From: Selaginella moellendorffii
Lineage: Eukaryota > Streptophyta > Lycopodiopsida > Selaginellales > Selaginellaceae
Length of the DNA stretch: 64,000 nucleotides
Direction of reading: 5' to 3'
Assembly: GCF_000143415.4 (NCBI RefSeq)
Contig: NW_003314379.1
Location: 251,851-315,850 of the forward strand
Under the pieces are notes generated by a model. That model searched no databases. It was not told the origin of the DNA and saw only the letters and a program-made list of their open reading frames with translations. Positions 40,439 to 50,197 of the stretch are shown here, in pieces. Positions within the stretch are counted from its first letter, which is position 1; the number at the start of each line of letters is the position of its first letter. A program made the translations under genes and the position numbers.

Positions 40439-41313
40439 TGTTGAAAACTAAGGAAGAAGAGAGAAAAACTTTATCACTCAGATATCATCATCACTATACA
40501 TACACAGGTGAGAGTCATGACTCTCTAGATCCACCACGTGTCACCACGTGTCTCAGCCGTATGGTGATCTCGGATGTACTACATCCTCACGCCCCCACTC
40601 AGCCGAGATCAGTGTGCAAAGGCTGGATCAGAAAAAGAAACTAATGCTAAACCACTGGGAAACCTATTTCACTCCCCCCACTCAGCCGAGAAAAGTTGAG
40701 CTCATGAAATCAGCATCTTGTGGTGTTGAACAACAGTAGCAGCACATTCCAAGGTACCCAAGCTTGCACACAGCCCAGCTTGTATCAAGACCCGTCAGGA
40801 ACTAGCATTTTGTTCCATCTCCCCCACTCAAATGTGATCTCTCCATCAGCCTCAAGGCCCTTGTGCACAGCAATTCCTAGGAAGAACAGAAGCCTCTTGG
40901 CAGCATCAGCAAATCTCTAGCCCAAGGAAGCCTTCCCTTGTAGCAGCAGGGGCATCAGATCGTCTCTAGTAGTAGTAAGCAGTGTCCCAACCCTTTCAAT
41001 TCAAATCCAGGCCAGTCTCGATCAAGAACCGCCTCCATTTTAGGGTTGCCTGCACAAGACAAAATAAACAAAAAAACCTCCATCTTGATATTTGCTCCAG
41101 ATCAGGGGGCTTATTGTCTTCCTCCTCTTCCTCCTCCATTCAGCCCAAGATTTAATCCCTGACCTCTGATACCATGTTGAAAAACTAAGGAAGAAGAGAA
41201 AAACTCTATCACTCAAATATCATCACTATACATATACAGGTGAGAGTTGTATCCACCACGTGTCACCACATGTCTCAGCCGTACCGTGATCTCAGATGTA
41301 CTACATCCTCACA
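40439..41313 (-). mobile_element. TRIM (miniature LTR retrotransposon), 875 bp
   Basis: Terminal direct repeats at 40439-40591 and 41175-41313 (about 140-150 bp) start TGTTGAAAA and end CTCACA or CTCACG on the plus strand, i.e. TGTGAG...CAACA on the minus strand. Next to the right repeat the minus strand reads TGGTATCAGAGGTC, the initiator-Met tRNA primer site; a purine tract (TGAGTGGGGGCG) abuts the other. The GAAGT duplications at 40434-40438 and 41314-41318 flank it, and the intact BAHD gene has a single GAAGT there. It has no coding capacity, so it moved with borrowed enzymes, probably from a Copia element. Confidence 0.9.
41161..41174 (-). promoter_or_regulatory. tRNA-iMet primer binding site of the TRIM
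   Basis: Minus-strand TGGTATCAGAGGTC directly follows the LTR. TGGTATCAGAGC is the standard plant initiator-Met PBS. Confidence 0.85.
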
Positions 41314-41580
41314 GAAGTGGAGCTTCTTTACCGAGAGTGGGAGATACTTGGGCTTGGGTGGAGGACGCTTGTACTCTGGATGCTCGAACTTTGTGGATCG
41401 TTGCCCATGAGGAAAGACCTGTCGTGCTTTGGAGGAACGATTGGAGTCTTCTTGACAATGCTGGCCCAGGCATTCATGAAAGTGCTGGCACCTTCTCCAT
41501 CCGCAACTTGGTGCTGCCTTGCCACTCCCACAACAGTGAATCCACCACAAGTGAATTTAGTTACCTGGAACAAAGAAAAC

Positions 41581-41968
41581 TCTCAAAACATCCTTTTCGT
41601 GGAAACAAAGAAGCTTGCCAAATCAAGGAACCAAAGCAATCAATGTAGCCAACCAAGAAGAAGGAAAGAAGACATCTAGCCTCAGAGTGGTGCAAGGTTG
41701 TGAAGTGATTCAAGTTCCCAGCGATGGCTGCTTGGAAGGTGGTGGAGGATTTCAAGCTCAGCATGCCTTTCAGGAACGATGCTCAGAACCTTCCATGTCA
41801 AGGTTCTTCAAGCTTGATGTATATTATCTGGATCAGCCACTACTCTACAAGGGCGTGTTAAAGCGTTAACAACACAGTCGTACAGCATCTTGACTCATAG
41901 TCGCATTCTCCCTTGTTCGTCCTCCTCCAAGAATGCAAGAGGGAATAGAGTTGGTAAATCTCTCTGTT

Positions 41969-42003
<35 letters not shown>

Positions 42004-42234
42004 ATGCTGCTGTACTGCTTCCTCACGTTTCAAAACATTTCCCTCCATTCATCTCTGGTGACATCTTCAACGAAGCCAACGTTTTAGTTAAGGAATAATT
42101 CTTGGTCCATGTCTTCCTGGTTCTTTCCTTTTGATGGATCGAATGTAGCATACGTTCATTTCTTTTGATACCACTACCTGGTCAACCTGAATAATGATTT
42201 AGTCACCTTGAACCAGTGAAATTAACGAGTAAAA
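41581..42234. other. Duplication junction and GLP3 upstream region
   Basis: BAHD intron sequence runs to about 41685 (GAAGACATCTAGCC) and there joins kelch-relic sequence (GATTCAAGTTCCCAGCGATG). The same junction appears at about 45480. A (GA)n microsatellite lies at about 41970-42000. Confidence 0.75.
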
Positions 42235-42275
42235 TGACCAAGTCAGATCTGGACTGCTCACAACTCCTATATAAA
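42235..42275 (+). promoter_or_regulatory. GLP3 core promoter
   Basis: TGACCAAGTCAGATCTGGAC block at 42235 and TATATAAA at 42268-42275, 85 bases before the ATG. Type A layout as in GLP1. Confidence 0.7.
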
Positions 42276-42359
42276 CTCCAGCGACCTCCACACTTCTCCT
42301 CACTCCATTCTTCATCAATTAAGTAGCATCACAACAAAAAATCTGTGTGAAGATACAAG

Positions 42360-43013
42360 ATGTCTTACAAGTTAGCCATTTGTCTAGTTGCCATTTGTGC
42401 CATTGCTTTCGTCCATGGATCAGATGAAGATGCCCTCCAGGATTTCTGTGTCCGCGACAAAAACAGCAACACCATCGTCAATGGATTCACTTGCAAGCCT
42501 GCTGCGGCAACTCTAGCCAGTGATTTCATGTTCCATGGACTCCGGAACCCCGGGAACACCAACAACAAGCTCGGATCCATAGTCACCAATGCAAATGTTG
42601 GCGTATTCCCGGGAATCAACACTCTTGGCGTCTCTTTTGCGAGGATTGATTATGCTCCATACGGTGTCAATCCCCCTCACGTCCACCCACGAGGAACCGA
42701 GCTCCTCTTCCTCCAGCAAGGAACTCTCTATGTTGGATTCGTGAGCACCACCAACAACACACTCTTCGCTCAAACTTTGCATCCAGGAGATCTCTTTGTG
42801 TTTCCGCGTGGTCTCATTCACTTCCAGCTCAACGTTGGGAAGACACCGGCTGTTGCTCTTGCAGGATTCAACTCCCAGAATCCCGGTGTCACTCAGGTAG
42901 CCAAAGCCGTGTTTGCATCCAATCCTCCCATTTATGACGCTGTCATCGAGAGGGCGTTCCAGATCAATCCCAAGCTCATCCAGCAGCTCAGGGACCTCAT
43001 CAAGCAAACTTAA
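42360..43013 (+). CDS. Germin-like protein, array copy 3 (type A), intact
   Basis: 217 residues, same signal peptide, cysteines and cupin boxes as copy 1. Distinctive changes are DKNSNTIV in place of DGNSNTIV, and FMFHGLRN, where all other copies have Gln instead of that His. Neither touches the metal ligands. The single exon is complete with its own promoter, so it is probably expressed. Manganese-binding secreted cupin; enzymatic activity uncertain. Confidence 0.95.
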   Translation: MSYKLAICLVAICAIAFVHGSDEDALQDFCVRDKNSNTIVNGFTCKPAAATLASDFMFHGLRNPGNTNNKLGSIVTNANVGVFPGINTLGVSFARIDYAPYGVNPPHVHPRGTELLFLQQGTLYVGFVSTTNNTLFAQTLHPGDLFVFPRGLIHFQLNVGKTPAVALAGFNSQNPGVTQVAKAVFASNPPIYDAVIERAFQINPKLIQQLRDLIKQT

Positions 43014-43502
43014 TCAATTTGCTTTTGTAATGATTCTTCTGTAATTTTCAAGAATAAGATTGAATAAAGAACTGTTCTTTACAAGCGGACCCGTACAACG
43101 AGCCAGCAACAGGTTTAAATTATTTAATTGTTATTTTAAATATTTAAAATAAAACAGTAATGCCTGCACTGTGCTGAAACTAAATTTTAGGGCTCGTGTA
43201 GTGCTAGGGCTAAGGGCTCCATGACAATGCCGGGGAATCCCAGCGCCATGGCAGAGATCTTACCTCACGAGTGTATTATCCACGACATTATATTAGCATT
43301 AAAGAATTTCTCACGTTAATTATTACTATTTTTTGTATTAGTTTTGAATATTTTAATTTTGAGAATTGGTTTCTATGGTTCTTTCATTCTTGGTAATGGT
43401 TTGAGACCACGACCCGATCAAATTGAAACAATCCACACTATGGTTTTGATCAAGTCAGTGAAATTGGCGTGTTATCCTTCTTGTCCCCTTCAATCTTTAT
43501 TC
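43014..43502. other. Spacer between GLP3 and GLP4
   Basis: Contains the 3' UTR of GLP3 and the GLP4 promoter. The same spacer occurs between copies 1 and 2 and between copies 5 and 6 (for example GCTCCATGACAATGCCGGGG). No gene. Confidence 0.6.
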
Positions 43503-43561
43503 TTGACCAAGTCAGATCTAGAGTGCTTGACAATGCCAGTCAGTGACAACTACTATATAAA
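43503..43561 (+). promoter_or_regulatory. GLP4 promoter
   Basis: TTGACC at 43503-43508 within the shared block; TATATAAA at 43554-43561, about 115 bases before the ATG. Type B. Confidence 0.65.
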
Positions 43562-43676
43562 CTCAACCAAACTCCACATTTCACCTCATTCCATTCTTCG
43601 TCAATCGAGTAGCATCACAGCAAAAAATATCAAAAGCTTTGATCAATCAGCTGAACTCTTACTGCCAAGATACAAG

Positions 43677-44330
43677 ATGTCTTACAAGTTAGCCATTTGT
43701 CTAGTTGCCATTTGTGCCATTTCTTTCGTCCATGGTTCAGATGAAGATGCCCTCCAGGATTTCTGTGTCCGCGACAAAGACAGCAACACCATCGTCAATG
43801 GATTCACTTGCAAGCCTGCTGCGGCCACTCTAGCCAGTGATTTCATGTTCCAGGGACTCAGGAACCCCGGGAACACCAACAACAAGCTCGGATCCATAGT
43901 CACCAATGCAAATGTTGGCGTATTCCCGGGAATCAACACTCTTGGAGTCTCTTTTGCGAGGATTGATTATGCTCCATACGGTGTCAATCCCCCTCACGTC
44001 CACCCCCGAGGAACCGAGCTCCTCTTCCTCCAGCAAGGAACACTCTATGTTGGATTCGTGAGCACCACCAACAACACACTCTTCGCTCAAACTTTGCATC
44101 CAGGGGATCTCTTTGTGTTTCCGCGTGGTCTCATTCACTTCCAGCTCAACGTTGGGGAGACACCGGCTGTTGCTCTTGCGGGATTCAACTCCCAGAATCC
44201 GGGTGTCACCCAGGTAGCCAAAGCAGTGTTTGCATCCAATCCTCCCATTTATGACGCTGTCATCGAGAGGGCGTTCCAGATCAATCCCAAGCTCATCCAG
44301 CAGCTCAGGGACCTCATCAAGCAAACTTAA
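43677..44330 (+). CDS. Germin-like protein, array copy 4 (type B), intact
   Basis: 217 residues from the ATG at 43677. A longer in-frame extension to 43344 would put 111 residues before the signal peptide and run through the TATA box, so the internal ATG is the real start. Features as in copy 1, with CAISFVHG in the signal peptide, DKDSNTIV, and VGETPAV (Glu for Lys) after box 2. The protein is identical to copy 6. Confidence 0.95.
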   Translation: MSYKLAICLVAICAISFVHGSDEDALQDFCVRDKDSNTIVNGFTCKPAAATLASDFMFQGLRNPGNTNNKLGSIVTNANVGVFPGINTLGVSFARIDYAPYGVNPPHVHPRGTELLFLQQGTLYVGFVSTTNNTLFAQTLHPGDLFVFPRGLIHFQLNVGETPAVALAGFNSQNPGVTQVAKAVFASNPPIYDAVIERAFQINPKLIQQLRDLIKQT

Positions 44331-44574
44331 TCAGCTTGTTCTCGCATTAATTCTTTCATAAATTCCAATAATATTCAAATTTTGCCTGGCTTACCAAAAA
44401 GCAAGAAAGTTTTTGTCACGCTGCAAATATTACGACAATATCACGAGGCTTGTTAGTTCCTTCATGGCTTGACCAAACTGAAACAATCCACACTCTGGTT
44501 TTGATCAAGCTAGTGAAATTAACATGTTTATCCTCGTTCAATCTTGATTCTTAGTAAAATGACCAAGCAAGATC

Positions 44575-45375
44575 TGGTGTGCTCAAGGAAGGGGGCATGA
44601 TGCTAATCCCCTCGAATGGCACGTAAGGCCCGCCAGCAAACACCGGAGTTCCATAGCCAAAGTCGAGCTCGTAGATTGGAAGCTGGGCCCAGCTCGTCAC
44701 GCTCAAGTTTGGGCTCAGCACCGTTTTGCCACTCCTCGCGATCTGGACGGGGTTCTTCTGCTGGAGCTCCACGAAGTCCATCTGGGAGCGGATGTACCCG
44801 TTGTCAAGCCGCTTGATGGAACCCTGGATGAGATCCGTGGCGTAGGATGCTGGTTTCTCCAGGAGATCCTTCGCGGTGCTGTGGCTGCTGGCGTGGGAGA
44901 TGACGTTGCCGAAGTAGTCGTCGGGGATGGGAGGAACGAGCCTCTTGTTGGTCGCGATCAAAACTCGGGTTTGGACTTCACCATCGATGCCATGGGCGCG
45001 AGTGATGCACTTCCAGAGATGACTCGTGAGGCTGACGAACGTAGAGGATCCTCGGGCATCGCCTTCTTTCGTCGCCGACTGCTTGATCCTCTTGAGGAGA
45101 TCGATGCTGAAGTGGAGCTTCTATACCGAGAGTGGGGGATTCTCGGGCTGAGGAGCGTCCGGCTTGGGCGGAGGACGCTTGTACTCTGGATGCTCGAACT
45201 TTGGCTGCGGTGGATGGTTGGCCATGAGAAAAGATTGGAGGAACGATTGGAGTCTTCTTGACAATGCTGGCCCAGGCATTCATGAAAGCGCTGGCACCTT
45301 CTCCATCCGCGACTTGGTGCTTCCTTGCCACTCCCACAGTGATTCCACCTCAAGTGAATTTGGTTACCTGGAAAA
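44575..45375 (-). pseudogene. BAHD acyltransferase pseudogene 2 (exon 2 only)
   Basis: Minus-strand BAHD exon 2 with VELQQKNPVQIARSGKTVLS and DFGYGTPVFAGGPYVPFEG. The last coding part is deleted: after SIMPPS the homology ends near 44585. The 5' part is shifted in frame, and the PKHDRSF region is partly missing. Exon 1 is absent, with the same intron breakpoint as pseudogene 1. Not functional. Confidence 0.85.
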
Positions 45376-45975
45376 AAGAAAACTCTGAAAACATCCTTTT
45401 GGTGGAAACAAAGAAGCTTGCAAATGAAGGAACGAAAGCAATCAATGTAGCCCACCAAGAAGAAGGAAAGAAGACATCTAGCCTCAGAGCGATGCATGTG
45501 ACAGTGATTCAATTTCCCAGCGATGGCTGCTTGGATTCTGCTCAAAACCTCCACGTCAAGGGTCTTCGAGCTTGACTACTCTACAAGGGCGTGTTAAAGC
45601 GTCAACACCATCTTGACTCATGGTCGCGTTCTCCCTTGTTCGTCCTCCTCGAGGAATGCAAGAGAGAATAGAGTTGGTAAATCTCTGTGTAGAGAGAAAG
45701 AGATGGAAGAGAATGCTGCCGTACTGCTTCTTCGCCTTGCAAACAATTTCCTTCTATTCATCTCTGGTGGAGTGTGACATCTTCAACGAAGCCAACGTTT
45801 TAGTTAAGGACTAATTCTTGGTCCATGTCTTCTTGGTTCTTTCCTTTTGATGGATTGAATGTAGCATACCTTCAGTTCTTTTGATAACGGCTTGACCACC
45901 ACCGGATCAACCTGAATAATGATTTCGTCACCTTGAACCGGTGAAATTAACGTGTTCTCCATTGTCTCAGTAAAA
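45376..45975. other. Duplication junction and GLP5 upstream region
   Basis: BAHD intron to kelch-relic junction at about 45480, identical in design to that at about 41685. Then the GLP type A upstream sequence. No gene. Confidence 0.7.
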
Positions 45976-46016
45976 TGACCAAGTCAGATCTGGAGTGCTC
46001 ACAACTCCTATATAAA
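45976..46016 (+). promoter_or_regulatory. GLP5 core promoter
   Basis: TGACCAAGTCAGATCTGGAG at 45976 and TATATAAA at 46009-46016. Type A. Confidence 0.7.
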
Positions 46017-46100
46017 CTCCAGCGACCTCCACACTTCTCCCCACTCCATTCTTTATCAATTCAGTAGCATCACAACAAAAAATCTGTGTGAAGATACAAG

Positions 46101-46754
46101 ATGTCTTACAAGTTAGCCATTTGTCTAGTTGCCATTTGTGCCATTGCTTTCGTCCATGGATCAGATGAAGATGCCCTCCAGGATTTCTGTGTCCGCGACG
46201 GAAACAGCAACACCATCGTCAATGGATTCACTTGCAAACCTGCTGCGGCCACTCTAGCCAGTGATTTCATGTTCCAGGGACTCAGGAACCCCGGGAACAC
46301 CAACAACAAGCTCGGATCCATAGTCACCAATGCAAATGTTGGCGTATTCCCGGGAATCAACACTCTTGGAGTCTCTTTTGCGAGGATTGATTATGCTCCA
46401 TACGGTGTCAATCCCCCTCACGTCCACCCCCGAGGAACCGAGCTCCTCTTCCTCCAGCAAGGAACACTCTATGTTGGATTCGTGAGCACCACCAACAACA
46501 CACTCTTCGCTCAAACTTTGCATCCAGGGGATCTCTTTGTGTTTCCGCGTGGTCTCATTCACTTCCAGCTCAACGTTGGGAAGACACCGGCTGTTGCTCT
46601 TGCGGGATTCAACTCCCAGAATCCCGGTGTCACCCAGGTAGCCAAAGCCGTGTTTGCATCAAATCCTCCCATTTATGACGCTGTCATCGAGAGGGCGTTC
46701 CAGATCAATCGCAAGCTCATCCAGCAGCTCAGGGACCTCATCAAGCAAACTTAA
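46101..46754 (+). CDS. Germin-like protein, array copy 5 (type A), intact
   Basis: 217 residues, identical to copy 1 except INRKLIQ for INPKLIQ near the C-terminus. All cupin ligands, the disulfide cysteines and the signal peptide are present. Downstream AATAAA at about 46804. Confidence 0.95.
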   Translation: MSYKLAICLVAICAIAFVHGSDEDALQDFCVRDGNSNTIVNGFTCKPAAATLASDFMFQGLRNPGNTNNKLGSIVTNANVGVFPGINTLGVSFARIDYAPYGVNPPHVHPRGTELLFLQQGTLYVGFVSTTNNTLFAQTLHPGDLFVFPRGLIHFQLNVGKTPAVALAGFNSQNPGVTQVAKAVFASNPPIYDAVIERAFQINRKLIQQLRDLIKQT

Positions 46755-47304
46755 TCAATTTGCTTTTGCAATGATTCTTCTGTAATTTTCAAGAATAAGA
46801 TTGAATAAAGAACTTTACCTTTCAACTGTTTAAAATAATTAAAATACCAATTAAATAAGTTAAGCCTGAAATATTTGTACGGCTGCTTTGTAAATAACTG
46901 CCTTCACTGTCTGCTGAAGCGGGAAAACTTAAATTTTAGGGCTCGTGTGGTGGCTCCATGACAATGCCGGGGGATCCCAGCGCCATGGCAGCGATCTTGA
47001 GGTAGGGCATTTCTCGCGTCCAGAGGCCAATGCGAATTCATATTCGTGCTACCAGCAAAATCTCAAGAAATTTATGGTGTAATATCACCACATTATATTA
47101 GCATTATAGAATTTCTCTCGTTAATTATTACTATTTTTTGGATTTGTTTTGAATATTTTAATTTTGAGAATTGGTTTGGTTCCTTCATTTTTGGTAATGG
47201 TTTGAGACCACGACCCGATCAAACTGATACAATCCACACTATGGTTTTGATCAAGTCAGTGAAATTAGCGTGTTATCCTTCTTTGTCCTCTTCAATCTTT
47301 ATTC
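46755..47304. other. Spacer between GLP5 and GLP6
   Basis: Same spacer family as between the other A-B pairs, about 60 bases longer. No gene. Confidence 0.6.
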
Positions 47305-47363
47305 TTGACCAAGTCAGATCTGGAGTGCTTGACACTGCCAGTCAGTGACAACTACTATATAAA
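47305..47363 (+). promoter_or_regulatory. GLP6 promoter
   Basis: TTGACC at 47305-47310 within the shared block and TATATAAA at 47356-47363. Type B. Confidence 0.65.
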
Positions 47364-47478
47364 CTCAACCAAACTCCACATTTCACCTCATTCCATTCTT
47401 CGTCAATCGAGTAGCATCACAGCAAAAAATATCAAAAGCTTTGATCAATCAGCTGAACTCTTACTGCCAAGATACAAG

Positions 47479-48132
47479 ATGTCTTACAAGTTAGCCATTT
47501 GTCTAGTTGCCATTTGTGCCATTTCTTTCGTCCATGGTTCAGATGAAGATGCCCTCCAGGATTTCTGTGTCCGCGACAAAGACAGCAACACCATCGTCAA
47601 TGGATTCACTTGCAAGCCTGCTGCGGCCACTCTAGCCAGTGATTTCATGTTCCAGGGACTCAGGAACCCCGGGAACACCAACAACAAGCTCGGATCCATA
47701 GTCACCAATGCAAATGTTGGCGTATTCCCGGGAATCAACACTCTTGGAGTCTCTTTTGCGAGGATTGATTATGCTCCATACGGTGTCAATCCCCCTCACG
47801 TCCACCCCCGAGGAACCGAGCTCCTCTTCCTCCAGCAAGGAACACTCTATGTTGGATTCGTGAGCACCACCAACAACACACTCTTCGCTCAAACTTTGCA
47901 TCCAGGGGATCTCTTTGTGTTTCCGCGTGGTCTCATTCACTTCCAGCTCAACGTTGGGGAGACACCGGCTGTTGCTCTTGCGGGATTCAACTCCCAGAAT
48001 CCGGGTGTCACCCAGGTAGCCAAAGCCGTGTTTGCATCCAATCCTCCCATTTATGACGCTGTCATCGAGAGGGCGTTCCAGATCAATCCCAAGCTCATCC
48101 AGCAGCTCAGGGACCTCATCAAGCAAACTTAA
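47479..48132 (+). CDS. Germin-like protein, array copy 6 (type B), intact
   Basis: 217 residues from the ATG at 47479; the upstream in-frame extension to 47305 covers the TATA box and is rejected. The protein is identical to copy 4, including CAISFVHG and VGETPAV, and the DNA is nearly identical too. This points to very recent duplication or gene conversion. Secreted cupin with complete metal site. Confidence 0.95.
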   Translation: MSYKLAICLVAICAISFVHGSDEDALQDFCVRDKDSNTIVNGFTCKPAAATLASDFMFQGLRNPGNTNNKLGSIVTNANVGVFPGINTLGVSFARIDYAPYGVNPPHVHPRGTELLFLQQGTLYVGFVSTTNNTLFAQTLHPGDLFVFPRGLIHFQLNVGETPAVALAGFNSQNPGVTQVAKAVFASNPPIYDAVIERAFQINPKLIQQLRDLIKQT

Positions 48133-48490
48133 TCAGCTTGTTCTCGCATTAATTCTTTCATAAATTTCAGTAATAGTCAAACTTTGCCTGGCTTACCAAA
48201 AACTTGTCACACTGCAAATATTACCACAATATCACGATAAAAGGGTCAGTGTAAAGGCTTGTACGACCCGGACAAACTGAAACAATCCACACTATGGTTT
48301 TGATCAAGCCAGTGAAATTAACGTGTTTATCCTCGTTCAATCTTGATTCTTAGTAAATGACAGTGTGCTCTCACCATATAAACTCCAGTATAGATTCTCA
48401 CTCCATTCTGGAACTCATGAAAGCTTTTCTAGATAAGAGCCAATCGATTCATTCAAGCTCCGGTCAAGGACTTGCGATGGATTCCACTTG

Positions 48491-49920
48491 CTATACATCG
48501 AAGCAAATGTCCTGGAGCTTGGCCATATCTGGTTCAAACAGGCCGATGATCACGTCGATGCTTCCATCCCTGGTGTAGGAAGGGAGCATGATGCTAATCC
48601 CCTCGAATGGCACGTAAGGCCCGCCAGCAAACACCGGAGTTCCATAGCCAAAGTCGAGCTCGTAGATTGGAAGCTGCACCCAGCTCGTCACGCTCAAGTT
48701 TGGGCTCAGCACAGTCTTGCCACTCCTCGCGATCTGGACGGGGTTCTTCTGCTGGAGCTCCACGCAGTCCATCTGGGAGCGGATGTACTCGTTGTCAAGC
48801 CGCTTGATGGAAGCCTGGATGAGATCCGTGGCGTAGGATGCTGGTTTCTCCAGGAGATCCTTCGCGGTGCTGTGGCTGCTGGCGTGGGAGATGACGTTGC
48901 CGAAGTAGTCGTCGGGGATGGGAGGGACGAGCCTCTTTCGCCCGTTGGCCGCGATCAAAACTCGGGTTTGGACTTCACCATCGATGCCACGGGCCCGAGT
49001 GATGCACTTCCAGAGATGGCTCGTGAGGCTGACGAACGTAGAGGGTCCTCGGGCATCGCCTTCTGTCGTCGCCGACTGCTTGATCTTCTTGAGGAGATCG
49101 ATGCTGAAGTGGAGCTTCTTTACCGAGAGTGGGGGATACTCGGGCTGAGTAGCGTCCGCCTTGGGCGGAGGACGCTTGTACTCTGGATGCTCGAACTTTG
49201 GCTGCGGTGGATCGTTGGCCATGAGGAAAGACCTGTCGTGCTTTGGAGGAACGATTGGAGTCTTCTTGACAATGCTGGCCCAGGCATTCATGAAAGCGCT
49301 GGCACCTTCTCCATCCGCGACTTGGTGCTGCCTTGCCACTCCCACAGTGATTCCACCACAAGTGAATTTGGTTACCTGGAACAAAGAAAACTCTCAAGAC
49401 ACCCTTTCGTGGAAACAAAGGAGCTTGCAAGCGAAGGAACGAAAGCAATCAATGTAGCCAACCAAGAAGAAGGAAAGAAGACATCTAGCCAGAAACTGGA
49501 GACCAAGAAAAACGAGAGAGAAGCTCATACCTGGATGAGGAGGAGCTCGGGAACACCTCTGTTAACAGGCACCAGATCCAGCAGCAGTGGACTGGGATTG
49601 AAAGGCATGACACTTTCAAGCTCGCCATCGATCTCTGCCTCGATGAAGACCACACCCTCATCGTTTAGATCAATCACAGCCCGCCCATTCTCATCCTTGC
49701 CCAGCCGCCCCGCCCATTCCCTGTAATCCGAGAGAACCTTGGCCAGTCCCTCCTCGAGATCCGCCACTGGAGGAGCCGGAGCCTTGAACGCGTAGATAAT
49801 CTCCACATGGACGCGAGGAACCACCAGATCCGAGCTGCTCAGTGGGATGAATGCCGGTAGCGACGCCGCCGCTGGAGCCGAGGGCTTGATGATCCGGGCC
49901 TCGCCACGCGTTACCTTCAT
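48491..49920 (-). CDS. BAHD acyltransferase (hydroxycinnamoyl-transferase-like), intact, two exons
   Basis: Exon 1 49920-49531, exon 2 49375-48491, intron of 155 bp with GT/AG ends; 424 residues. The join gives LLLIQVTKFTCGGITVGV, as in this family. Catalytic HQVADG (HxxxD) lies near residue 150 and the structural DFGYG (DFGWG) near residue 370, followed by TPVFAGGPYVPFEGISIMLP. BAHD enzymes transfer an acyl group from acyl-CoA to an alcohol or amine in the cytosol. The DFGxGxP and YEG-like C-terminal block resembles HCT-type hydroxycinnamoyl transferases; the exact acceptor cannot be read. It is the only complete BAHD gene here. Two exon-2-only copies lie in the GLP array. It starts back to back with the CPBP protease gene. 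Confidence 0.88.
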
Positions 49921-50048
49921 CCTGTGCAGCTCGATCGACCTGGCTATGGCGCCCTACTGGATTGTATCGATCAAACCCTTCCCACGAGAATCGTGCCGAG
50001 CGCGACCTAAATCCCTGGCGAGGGAGAAGTGGAGTTCATTGCTGGAAT

Positions 50049-50056
50049 TTATAAAG
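50049..50056 (+). promoter_or_regulatory. TATA box for the CPBP protease gene
   Basis: TTTATAAA-type sequence (GAATTTATAAAGGC) on the plus strand about 145 bases before the preferred ATG at 50198. It supports a transcript that starts after the upstream in-frame ATG region at 50087, or close to it. Confidence 0.45.
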
Positions 50057-50197
50057 GCGCATTGACTGGTTGGCTGATAAGTAGGTGTGCTGACCATTCT
50101 TGACCAAAGAACGTTCAAAAGTATGACATGGAATGCCATGCTGGCAGTCAACTTAATCTTGACTCTTGGAACACCATGTATTTTAGGGTTCTTTTCC

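Larger units (their letters stand above)
39820..41580 (-). pseudogene. BAHD acyltransferase pseudogene 1 (exon 2 only), split by a TRIM
   Basis: Minus-strand sequence matching exon 2 of the intact BAHD gene at 48491-49920, including the HQVADG and DFGYGTPVFAGGPYVPFEG motifs. Exon 1 is absent: homology stops inside the intron (about 41685) and passes directly into kelch-relic sequence. There are frameshifts (after GSIDV, and in the middle), and an 875 bp TRIM lies at 40439-41313. It cannot encode an enzyme. Confidence 0.85.

Noticed and set aside
42513-43007. 164-codon antisense ORF, repeated in each germin copy
   Set aside because: It mirrors the germin frame and is open because of codon bias. 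Its repetition follows the gene duplication. No promoter or motif supports it.
43344-43676. N-terminal extension of germin copy 4 (and 47305-47478 for copy 6)
   Set aside because: The extension passes through the TATA box and leader and would bury the signal peptide. The other copies lack it.
50087-50197. Upstream ATG of the CPBP gene as the true start
   Set aside because: It lies only about 30 bases after the TATA-like box, which leaves almost no leader, and the added residues look unlike a conserved N-terminus. The start at 50198 is preferred but not proven.
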